From: Bacillus amyloliquefaciens DSM 7 = ATCC 23350
GTDB taxonomy: Bacteria; Bacillota; Bacilli; Bacillales; Bacillaceae
NCBI RefSeq assembly: GCF_000196735.1
Contig: NC_014551.1
Coordinates: 925,001 to 989,000 of the forward strand
Length of the DNA stretch: 64,000 bases
Reading direction: 5' to 3'
This document shows, piece after piece, positions 56,828-64,000 of the stretch. The stretch's first letter is position 1; each line of letters begins with the position of its first letter. The notes under the pieces are model-generated. The model was not told the DNA's origin. It saw nothing but the letters and a program-made list of their open reading frames with translations, and did not search any database. The position numbers and the translations under genes are program-made.

Positions 56828-58228
56828 GTGTCGAGTCTGATTGTAAAAAATCTCGCTAATCAGGTAGAAGCCTTAACGGACTTCAACGTAACGAAGAAGG
56901 ATGAAATTGATAACGGAAGGTCTTTAGACGTAACGGTTTGGGAGACGGAAAGAAATGCGCACTCCTTTCCGTTAATTCAAAATGAAGGTTCACTTTTTTA
57001 TGAAGACGAGGAATTCGTCATTAGGAAAACGCGGTATGTTCCTATTAGCGGCAAGAGACTGAAGGTCGATATCACGGCCTTGCAACGTTCCTTTTCTGAT
57101 CTCGGTGAGAATTACGTATATGAAACATCCGGTAAAAAGAAAAAACTTTACATCGAGGATATGCTGGACATCGCATTAAAGGGTTCTGGGTATTCTTACG
57201 AGGTTTTACCAGAAGGGCTAGGTGATTCGTTTGATGTAGAGGATTTTGGGAACGGCTACTCTCTCGGATTACTAAACGATATAAAGGAAAAATACTCGGC
57301 TGAATATGAGTGCATTGGGAAGAAAGTCTATTTCGCAAAGGAGATAGCGCGAGATACAGACTACATCATCCGTGACCGTGTAAATGTAAAAGACCCTTCT
57401 CAGGAAATAGACACCTCTTCTATAAAAACGTACATTAAGGGATTCGGAAAGAAGGACGAAAAGACAGGAAAATACGCGGTGGAATCTGAGTACAAAAGTC
57501 CGTTAGCTTCAGTCTATGGGATCAAACATGCAAATCCCGTATTTGATGACTCGTACACAGCAAAGGATGAGGGAAAGCTCGAAAAACGGTTAGAAAAAGA
57601 ACTGACCGATAAAATTGAAATCTCTATTAGCCTTACGTACGTAGAGGTTAAACAATTAAATATGCAGGATATTCGCAAAGGCGATTATGTATGGTGCGTA
57701 TTAGAGCCATTTGATTTGAAGACGAAGTTGCGTGTAGTCAGTGTGGAGACTTACTCAGATCCTAAAAAGTCTCCGGTTTTTACTTTTGGTAAGGTTCGGG
57801 CAAATATCAAAAAAACAACTGCTAAATTAGGGAGGGGACAAAGCTCCGTCTCCAAGCTTATCGATACGTCAACTGGGAAAGTGAAAGGCAGCGCCATAAG
57901 CGGAAACATAACCATCGGAAAAGATGCGATTTACGAAGACGGGTACGATCCGACAAAGCTGACGATTCCTACGTACGGCCGGGCAAACGCAACAACGGAC
58001 GGTCTTATGAGCTCATCGGACTATGTGAAGCTGGCGAGTATCGTATTGGGGCCCGACGGCCAAGTTTCTGTCTCGCTGGCTACCGAAACGACTGACGGCT
58101 TAATGAGCGCATCTGACTTCGCAAAGCTGCAACGCATCAAGGTCGGTACGGCTACGGTGGACATATCGACACTTTCGCAACAGCTCGAATCTATAAACAA
58201 GCGCCTGACTGCGCTAGAGAATAAATAA
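56828..58228 (+). CDS. Tail-associated protein Tal (gp18/PBSX XkdQ-like)
   Basis: Protein of 466 aa from GTG after GGGAGGTGCGCC. The N-terminal 330 residues fit the prophage tail-hub family (IVKNLANQVEALTDFNVTKKDE, IRKGDYVWCVLEPFDL). The C-terminal part has two repeats TTDGLMSSSDYVKLASI and TTDGLMSASDFAKLQRI, a tail-fibre-type motif, then a coiled coil (LSQQLESINKRLTALENK). Confidence 0.8.
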   Translation: MSSLIVKNLANQVEALTDFNVTKKDEIDNGRSLDVTVWETERNAHSFPLIQNEGSLFYEDEEFVIRKTRYVPISGKRLKVDITALQRSFSDLGENYVYETSGKKKKLYIEDMLDIALKGSGYSYEVLPEGLGDSFDVEDFGNGYSLGLLNDIKEKYSAEYECIGKKVYFAKEIARDTDYIIRDRVNVKDPSQEIDTSSIKTYIKGFGKKDEKTGKYAVESEYKSPLASVYGIKHANPVFDDSYTAKDEGKLEKRLEKELTDKIEISISLTYVEVKQLNMQDIRKGDYVWCVLEPFDLKTKLRVVSVETYSDPKKSPVFTFGKVRANIKKTTAKLGRGQSSVSKLIDTSTGKVKGSAISGNITIGKDAIYEDGYDPTKLTIPTYGRANATTDGLMSSSDYVKLASIVLGPDGQVSVSLATETTDGLMSASDFAKLQRIKVGTATVDISTLSQQLESINKRLTALENK

Positions 58229-58242
58229 CGAGGAGGAATACA

Positions 58243-60807
58243 ATGCCGAAATTTCCGTACAGAAAGGCCGGGGCGGCGTGGGACCGTGTTTTTCGTAACG
58301 ACCACAACCAGAACCTCGATGACATTGCGGATGATATTAGAGGATCGTATACGGAACTGGCCTCACATAAGAACGCAAAAACCGCCCACACGTCGGATCA
58401 AATCGACCATGGCGGTTTTTCTTTGCGCACATATATCGACGGTCTGTATAACCGTATAAGAAATCTGATCCTTAATGCGGACGGTACAAACGTTAAAGAG
58501 GTCGTGGATGCTCGTGTGGACACGGAAGGAAACATCGCGCCTTTATTGAAAGAGCGGCTCGACAAAGAGTATAACAAGCTTTTGCGCAAGATTGAGCGTG
58601 ATGTAAACGTTGACGATTACGGAGCCGATCCGACAGGCGTTAACGATAGTACAGAAGCGTTTAAGAAAGCGATTGGAAACGGTAAGGTTAGGCTTAATTT
58701 ATCCGCCGGCACATACATCGTTAAAGGCGTCAAGCTTCCGTCATGGACGTATTTGATCGGCCAAGGCATGGGCGTCACTACTCTAAAGCTGCACGAGGAC
58801 ACGCCGGCGAGCGAGTGGGTCATCATTAATGCGGACCCGGCGTCTGGCAACCGTAATATCGTAGTCCAAGGAATGTCGCTCGACTGGAACCCGGAGCGTC
58901 AGGGCGGCGTAGGTGCGACCGGCGGCATCTATTCGAGTTGTTTGACTTTTGCGCAGGTGAAGTTTGGCATCGTCCGGGAAGTCGAGGGTATTAATCCGGG
59001 GCTTCACTGCTTCGATGTTTCGGCGCCAACATACGATATTACAGCAAAGGATTACACCGCAACGGGCAGTAAATACGTCTGGATCGATCGCTGCGTCGGC
59101 CATGGCTACGGAGATGATGGAATCACTACGCACTACAGCGAATACATCTTCATTACCCATAACGTAATGACGAATCCAAGCGGAAAAGCCCACAAAAAGG
59201 GAGCGTCTAATTCGAACGGTATCGAGGTCGATGACGGATCTAAACACGTATGGCTTATCGATAACTATACCGAAGGAAACGTCCGCGGTGTAGAGGTAAA
59301 GGCACATACGGAATGGCCGGCCCCTTCTAACGTCCATATCCGCGGCCACGAATCCTTCCGTGATGTTCGGTCTTATGATTTGCGGCACATCGGACACCAC
59401 CTTGCGACAGATCCGTGGAGTGAGACGGCGAGAGACGTGACGCTAGTCGACTGCACAGCGCGAGAGCCGATATACAATTCGCTTTATGACGGACTGGAAC
59501 CGAAAGCCTTAGTGATTTCGGCATACCAACGCGTGAAGATAATCGGTTTTACAGCGATCGGCGATCCGACGTATGACTACAAAGGAAAGTCTATGATTGC
59601 CTTTCAATATAAGAGCCGGAAGATAAACGTAACCAATCTGCAAATTTCCGGTTTTAAAAAGGCCGGCTATGATATCAACGTCACCGGCGGCGATCAGCGG
59701 ACAGATGACGTCTTCATCTCCGATTTCGTTATTCATGATTCGGCGCAGAACGGTATCGGGATCGGTGGTGGCGTGTACAACGTCAATCTGAATAACGGAA
59801 TCCTTCACGTAGCAAGCGGTACGGCCGGCATCACCTCGCCGAATACGCAAACAAATATCTTAATGGTCCGGGCGTATGGGTACGAGAGTGCGGCAGTCCT
59901 CGGTGGCCAGAAGCATTCGGTCGTCCCGAATAACGTGAAAGGTGGTTTCCGTGCTGCTTCTACATCGGGCCACGTCTTAGACAAAACAAGCGCAGTGATT
60001 GCGACCACGGGCGGATGTATAACGAAAGGGCCTCGAAACGTCGTTCTAGGTGCCAGCGGTGGCTCATCCACAACAGCTTCGCGTCAAGCGGTTATAGCGT
60101 CAAACAATTCACATACAAAAGGCGACGGGCCGTCGAGGGTCGTGCTCGCTGCTAACGGGGTTATCAACGATAACGGATATAGCGTCAGAGGGGGCTACGG
60201 AAGCGGCAGCGCCTCGACCGGAAATACGAAATGGGAACTCGATTCAACTGGCGGACATATTCGTGGTACAGGGCGGGTAGAAAGCGTCTCAGATTTCAAA
60301 GACTTCGCGGAGTATTTCGAATCTGCTGACGGTCAGAAAATCGATTCAAGCTATCTGGTTGCGTTAGAAGGCGAAAAGATACGAAAAGCAGGCGAAGGAG
60401 ATAAGATACTCGGAGTTGTTTCTGAAACGGCCGGCTTGGTGCTCGGAGGCGCGGCGTTCTATTGGAACGATCAGTTCGAAAGAAACGAATTCGGCGGCTT
60501 GGTTTACGAAACGGTTATCGATGGTGGCGAAGAGTTAAGCGTTCCAAAATTAAACCCCGACTACGACCCTTCTCTCGAATATGTGCCGCGTGACTCTCGT
60601 GACGAATGGCATGTCATCGGACTAATCGGTCAAGTCTTCGTTAGAATTGACGAAACAGTGGCCGTAGGAGATAGCGTATCAGCAATCGAAGGCATTGCAA
60701 CCAAGGCGGAAAGCGGCGGCTACGGAACCGTTATGAAAATCAAATCTCCGTATGATGCGGAAAAAGGCTACGGTGTAGCGCAAATGATCGTTACGCCGCA
60801 GCACTAA
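58243..60807 (+). CDS. Tailspike: pectate-lyase-type beta-helix with Peptidase_G2 autoprocessing tail
   Basis: Protein of 854 aa. Residues 1-125 attach to the baseplate. VDDYGADPTGVNDSTEAFKKAI starts the pectate-lyase-3 beta-helix (about 127-650), expected to bind or cut cell-surface polysaccharide. The C-terminal FKDFAEYFESADGQKI, KILGVVSETAGLVLGGAAF, and RDEWHVIGLIGQVFVR to PSYDAEKGYGVAQM-like end is the Peptidase_G2 / intramolecular chaperone domain known from phi29 gp12, which cleaves itself after trimer folding. Confidence 0.85.
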   Translation: MPKFPYRKAGAAWDRVFRNDHNQNLDDIADDIRGSYTELASHKNAKTAHTSDQIDHGGFSLRTYIDGLYNRIRNLILNADGTNVKEVVDARVDTEGNIAPLLKERLDKEYNKLLRKIERDVNVDDYGADPTGVNDSTEAFKKAIGNGKVRLNLSAGTYIVKGVKLPSWTYLIGQGMGVTTLKLHEDTPASEWVIINADPASGNRNIVVQGMSLDWNPERQGGVGATGGIYSSCLTFAQVKFGIVREVEGINPGLHCFDVSAPTYDITAKDYTATGSKYVWIDRCVGHGYGDDGITTHYSEYIFITHNVMTNPSGKAHKKGASNSNGIEVDDGSKHVWLIDNYTEGNVRGVEVKAHTEWPAPSNVHIRGHESFRDVRSYDLRHIGHHLATDPWSETARDVTLVDCTAREPIYNSLYDGLEPKALVISAYQRVKIIGFTAIGDPTYDYKGKSMIAFQYKSRKINVTNLQISGFKKAGYDINVTGGDQRTDDVFISDFVIHDSAQNGIGIGGGVYNVNLNNGILHVASGTAGITSPNTQTNILMVRAYGYESAAVLGGQKHSVVPNNVKGGFRAASTSGHVLDKTSAVIATTGGCITKGPRNVVLGASGGSSTTASRQAVIASNNSHTKGDGPSRVVLAANGVINDNGYSVRGGYGSGSASTGNTKWELDSTGGHIRGTGRVESVSDFKDFAEYFESADGQKIDSSYLVALEGEKIRKAGEGDKILGVVSETAGLVLGGAAFYWNDQFERNEFGGLVYETVIDGGEELSVPKLNPDYDPSLEYVPRDSRDEWHVIGLIGQVFVRIDETVAVGDSVSAIEGIATKAESGGYGTVMKIKSPYDAEKGYGVAQMIVTPQH

Positions 60808-60819
60808 GGAGGTTTTGCA

Positions 60820-62256
60820 GTGATATACAATAACGCACCACTTGCGTTTGAGGTGACGAGCCGGACAAAAACGAATATAAAAACCGCAATACAGTTCAGC
60901 ACGCAAGACATCGATACGGCGCGTTTGATCTTCTCGTTAACAAAGGATGGCGTCCCATTACCGTTGTCTGCCGTTACCGGGAAGCTCGTTATGTTCATGG
61001 CGGACGGAAGCCGGTTTATCAAAAACGTAGAAATTGTAGATCCGGTAGGTGGCGTAGCGCAATACGTATTAACTTCGGATGAACTTAAGCATTACGGAAC
61101 GGTCAACGCAGAGCTTAATTTGTACTATGCGAATAATCAGGCGATTTCCGTCCATAAGTTTTCATTCAACATAGATCGAGCGCTAGTCGATACTGATATC
61201 GCTCCTATGGCGGAGTATTATATTGATGATTTCGAGGCTTTGATCGCAAAGGTCAACGAACTATATGACGAAGCCATTGAAACCATCGAAGAGCTGCGTA
61301 AGAAATTCGAAGACCTCGAAAATATTGAGACGAAAGCAGGAGCGCAAGAAAAAGCCGATAAGGCTCTTTCGGACAGTAAAGCGTATACGGACGAACACGC
61401 AGATCGGACGGATAACCCGCACTCAGTGACGAAAGACCAGATCGGACTTAGTAACGTCGACAACGTTAAGCAGGCGCCTCTCGACCAATTCCGGGCCCAT
61501 GATTCCGATAGCATCCGTCATACTTCGCAAGTTGAGAAGGACAAGTGGAACGGATCGCAGTTGTTTAAATTGACGCAGGATACTGGCGCGGCACAGTACA
61601 TGACGGGCATCGATTTTAATACGGTAACAGATACCGGCTTCTATTATATGAGCGGCGCAACGACGGCATTAAACGCCCCAGTAAATAACAACGGATATCT
61701 TATCGTCAATAACTACAGCACGTACGCATATCAGGAATACACGTCCTATAGCAGTAACGATTCGACGTCTTCGGGCCGGCGGAAATTTATGCGTAATAAG
61801 GTCGCGAGCTCGGAGTCATGGACGTCATGGCGCGAGCTTGAATCGGTAGAGGGGGCGCAGTCAAAGGTAGATGCTCACGCCAACAGAACGGACATTCACG
61901 TCGTACAGGCGGATAAAGATAAGTGGAATAGTCCGTGGGTTGCGACGTGGAATAACGTTACCTTGATTAATGGAGCGCAGCAAAACACCGGATATCCGTT
62001 CAAGTTTTCCGTTGCGAATAACGAAATTAAACTGCGAGGCACATTCGGCTCGCTCCCGGCCGCCGGTACGACGGTAGCGAAATTCACATATAAGCCGACG
62101 CAGCTCGTAGATTTCGTTGTACCTACGATCGGGTCTTACGGGACGGCCCGGTTCGCATTTACGACGGACGGCGAATTACGGTTCGATGGGCTTTCCGCAA
62201 CCGACTCGGCTAGCGTTACGCGTGTGTCCTTTAATATCGGTATCCCATTATGGTAA
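60820..62256 (+). CDS. BppU-family upper baseplate / receptor-binding protein
   Basis: Protein of 478 aa from GTG after AAGGAGGTTTTGC. The N-terminal 130 residues match the BppU/DUF2479 domain (FEVTSRTKTNIKTAIQFSTQD, LIFSLTKDGVPLPL). A coiled coil (VNELYDEAIETIEELRKKFED), then the fibre motif DNPHSVTKDQIGLSNVDN, then a repeat of HANRTDIHVVQADKDKWN type, and a beta C-terminus (PTIGSYGTARFAFTTDGELRF). Confidence 0.82.
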   Translation: MIYNNAPLAFEVTSRTKTNIKTAIQFSTQDIDTARLIFSLTKDGVPLPLSAVTGKLVMFMADGSRFIKNVEIVDPVGGVAQYVLTSDELKHYGTVNAELNLYYANNQAISVHKFSFNIDRALVDTDIAPMAEYYIDDFEALIAKVNELYDEAIETIEELRKKFEDLENIETKAGAQEKADKALSDSKAYTDEHADRTDNPHSVTKDQIGLSNVDNVKQAPLDQFRAHDSDSIRHTSQVEKDKWNGSQLFKLTQDTGAAQYMTGIDFNTVTDTGFYYMSGATTALNAPVNNNGYLIVNNYSTYAYQEYTSYSSNDSTSSGRRKFMRNKVASSESWTSWRELESVEGAQSKVDAHANRTDIHVVQADKDKWNSPWVATWNNVTLINGAQQNTGYPFKFSVANNEIKLRGTFGSLPAAGTTVAKFTYKPTQLVDFVVPTIGSYGTARFAFTTDGELRFDGLSATDSASVTRVSFNIGIPLW

Positions 62257-62270
62257 AGGAGGAAATCAGA

Positions 62271-62540
62271 ATGCACGTTTTATACTACGACAAAAATTTC
62301 GACTATGCCGGCGAAGAAGATATCGATGTAGAAGTGCTACCGCCGAATAGCACAGATGTGGTCCCCGATCCGTCAATCATATCGCCGCGATTCGATAAGA
62401 AAAGAAACGTATGGGTTGAGGCAGCGACGGAGGAATACAAAGAGAGCATTAAGCCCGATCCGCCGGCTCCGAATGAAATCGAGAATCTTCAAAAGCAGAT
62501 AGCGGATTTATATTATCTTATCGCGACGGGAGGAAACTAA
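62271..62540 (+). CDS. Small tail-end protein
   Basis: Protein of 89 aa from ATG 62271 (AAAGGAGGAAATC). HVLYYDKNFDYAGEEDIDVEVLPPNS is followed by a helical C-terminus (NEIENLQKQIADLYYLIATG). Proteins of this kind precede XkdX in many Bacillus prophages. Role unknown. Confidence 0.6.
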   Translation: MHVLYYDKNFDYAGEEDIDVEVLPPNSTDVVPDPSIISPRFDKKRNVWVEAATEEYKESIKPDPPAPNEIENLQKQIADLYYLIATGGN

Positions 62541-62729
62541 ATGACTTGGTATCTCCGTATCAAAAATCTTTATGACGCCGGCCTCTGGACGAAAAAGCAA
62601 GTTCACGATACTGTCGGAGCTGGCCGGATAACACCGGAAGAATACGAGAAAATCACCGGAGATGTTTACGATCCAAACAAGCCTCCTATCGAAGAGCCTC
62701 CGGAAGAAACAGGCGGACAGGAGGCGTAG
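62541..62729 (+). CDS. XkdX-family protein
   Basis: Protein of 62 aa. WYLRIKNLYDAGLWTKKQVHDTVGAGRITPEEYEKITG is the XkdX signature; a Pro/Glu-rich tail follows. Conserved small protein between baseplate and lysis genes, function unknown. Confidence 0.82.
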   Translation: MTWYLRIKNLYDAGLWTKKQVHDTVGAGRITPEEYEKITGDVYDPNKPPIEEPPEETGGQEA

Positions 62730-62732
62730 TTA

Positions 62733-62942
62733 TTGAACGGCGGCGAATTAGACGTACTCAAATATTTTTTAACGCAGGGACCGTTCGCGGTCCTTTTTAC
62801 GTGGCTGCTGATTTACGTAATGAAGTCGAACAGGGAGCGTGAATCGCGGCTACAAGATCTACTCGATAAATTTAGCGATAAGTACGACGTCATCATCGAC
62901 AAGATCGATAGGCTCGAAGAAAAATTCCGCGGAAGAGAATAA
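62733..62942 (+). CDS. BhlA/UviB-family holin-like protein
   Basis: Protein of 69 aa from TTG. One transmembrane helix (FAVLFTWLLIYVM) followed by a charged coiled coil (KFSDKYDVIIDKIDRLEEKF), as in BhlA. It is expected to help endolysin release together with the holin at 63982. Confidence 0.8.
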   Translation: MNGGELDVLKYFLTQGPFAVLFTWLLIYVMKSNRERESRLQDLLDKFSDKYDVIIDKIDRLEEKFRGRE

Positions 62943-62959
62943 TCGAATTAACGCAACAC

Positions 62960-62992
62960 GCCCGTCAGGTGAGAGTCCCGGCGGGCTTTTTT
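62960..62992 (+). terminator. Terminator before the amidase gene
   Basis: GCCCG with CGGGC around a 17-base loop, then TTTTTTAA. Confidence 0.75.
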
Positions 62993-63021
62993 AATACCAA
63001 AAACGAAAAGGGGACGATTTA

Positions 63022-63960
63022 ATGGCGATTTTAGTGCGTAAGAATCTAGTGTCTGCGAGTAAGTATTCGATTAAGTGTCCGAATTCAATGGATGCGCAAT
63101 ACATCACATTTCATAATACGGCCAACGATGCTTCAGCGGATGCAGAAATCCGATATATGATCGGAAACAACAACGAAGTGTCTTACCATTTCGCAGTAGA
63201 CGATACGGAGGTCGTTCAGGGCATCCCGACAGACCGTAACGCATGGCATACAGGAGATGGTAGCGGCGCAAATTCCGGAAACCGGACGTCTATTGGCGTG
63301 GAGGTTTGTTACTCGAAATCAGGCGGCGCCAAGTACGAAGCAGCCGAAAAACTGGCGATCAAATTTATTGCGCAATTGCTGAAGGAACGCGGATGGGGAA
63401 TCGATCGTCTGCGCAAACACCAAGACTGGTCCGGCAAATACTGCCCGCACCGTGTGTTAGCGGAAGGCCGTTGGGAAGCCGTAAAAGCGGCAATCGCAGC
63501 GGAACTTAAAGCACTTGGCGGTAAGTCTTCCGTAAACAAGCCAACCAAAACATCCGGGTCGACATACACCGTAAAGAGCGGCGATACTTTGTCCGAAATT
63601 GCGGTGAAAACAGGCGTCAGTATGGCGAAGTTACAAGCATATAATGGGATTAAGAATGCGAATAAGATTACGGTCGGCCAAGTGTTAAAGCTGACGGGGG
63701 CGGCCGGCTCTTCTAAACCGTCATCCAGCGGTAAGAAATACGTTTACCTTCCGGCTTCTGCCGACTCATGGCGCATCTATCCGACCAACAAGGCGCCAGT
63801 CAAAGGGAACGAATGCGGATTATTGCGTCCTAAGAAATTCGGCGGCCTGAAGTACGAGGTTCTCGGTAATCCACAGACCGACGTGTACACGATCAAGACG
63901 GACCAGTTCGGAAAGGTGAATATTTATGCCGCGAAGTCCACAGGCGCAACAGTAAAATAA
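63022..63960 (+). CDS. N-acetylmuramoyl-L-alanine amidase endolysin with LysM
   Basis: Protein of 312 aa. Amidase_2 domain (about 10-150): YITFHNTANDASADAEI (zinc His), YHFAVDD, RTSIGVEVCYS, and WSGKYCPHRV (zinc His). A linker leads to one LysM repeat (YTVKSGDTLSEIAVKTGVSMAKLQAYNG, about 182-225) and a C-terminal beta module (about 240-312, KYEVLGNPQTDVYTIKTDQFG) of the kind seen at the end of Bacillus XlyA-like lysins. No signal peptide, so holin-dependent. Confidence 0.92.
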   Translation: MAILVRKNLVSASKYSIKCPNSMDAQYITFHNTANDASADAEIRYMIGNNNEVSYHFAVDDTEVVQGIPTDRNAWHTGDGSGANSGNRTSIGVEVCYSKSGGAKYEAAEKLAIKFIAQLLKERGWGIDRLRKHQDWSGKYCPHRVLAEGRWEAVKAAIAAELKALGGKSSVNKPTKTSGSTYTVKSGDTLSEIAVKTGVSMAKLQAYNGIKNANKITVGQVLKLTGAAGSSKPSSSGKKYVYLPASADSWRIYPTNKAPVKGNECGLLRPKKFGGLKYEVLGNPQTDVYTIKTDQFGKVNIYAAKSTGATVK

Positions 63961-63981
63961 ACGAAAAGGGAGACGATAATT

Positions 63982-64000
63982 ATGGAAGAAGTATTAATTT
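63982..64000 (+). CDS. Start of a holin gene (cut by window end)
   Basis: ATG after AAAAGGGAGACG, 21 bases past the amidase stop. The first residues MEEVLI match the start of small phage holins found at this place. Only 19 bases are visible, so the call rests mainly on position. Confidence 0.4.

Noticed and set aside
1-64000. CRISPR arrays, insertion sequences, rRNA genes
   Set aside because: No regular repeat-spacer array, no transposase with terminal inverted repeats and no rRNA-like stretch was seen.

Overview
The window is most of the genome of a temperate, siphovirus-like phage (or integrated prophage) of a low-to-mid-GC Gram-positive host, most likely in the Bacillaceae/Paenibacillaceae. 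The reasons are strong AGGAGG-type ribosome sites with frequent TTG and GTG starts, a NrdE very close in sequence to the Bacillus subtilis/SPbeta type, an arbitrium (AimR/AimP) module, an SPP1-type portal, and an XlyA-like amidase followed by a holin start. Almost everything is on the + strand in tightly overlapping operons. No IS element, CRISPR array or rRNA was seen.

Layout: 0-1.1 kb, integrase. 1.2-2.6 kb, two tandem PD-(D/E)XK proteins and a winged-helix protein followed by iteron-like repeats. 2.8-10.6 kb, small early proteins, then helicase loader, HNH endonuclease, DnaB-type helicase and DnaG-type primase. 10.6-12.6 kb, the lysis-lysogeny region: two small HTH repressors on the minus strand facing aimR, with aimP overlapping the aimR 3' end. 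12.7-22.5 kb, a sigma-like protein, SSB, a third PD-(D/E)XK protein, DNA polymerase A, a RecB-like nuclease and a RuvC-like resolvase. 22.5-32.7 kb, nucleotide metabolism (nrdI, nrdE interrupted by a group I intron with a GIY-YIG endonuclease, nrdF, dUTPase, ThyX, dNMP kinase), a SprT-like protease and a cytosine-5 methyltransferase. 33-35 kb, region-4-type and winged-helix regulators. 35-38 kb, an accessory minus-strand cluster (ATP-dependent ligase, zinc-finger proteins, a secreted protein, membrane proteins). 38-39.2 kb, a second divergent repressor switch and an antirepressor-like gene. 39.2-40.1 kb, about 950 bases of non-coding DNA. 40-42.3 kb, small genes, an odd tRNA-like element and a short second tyrosine recombinase on the minus strand. 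42.4-62.3 kb, head and tail genes (terminase, portal, scaffold, capsid, connectors, tail tube, frameshifted chaperone, intron-split tape measure, glucosaminidase-Dit fusion, Tal, tailspike, upper baseplate protein). 62.3-64 kb, lysis genes, with a holin cut off by the window end.

How the parts work together (inference): AimR/AimP and two HTH switches would set the lysis-lysogeny choice. A 40-bp bipartite motif occurs three times, directly upstream of the PD-(D/E)XK pair, the sigma-like gene and the dUTPase/ThyX operon. It looks like a promoter class of its own, possibly read by the phage sigma-like protein. The phage carries its own replisome and dNTP supply. Two group I introns sit in essential genes (nrdE and the tape measure).
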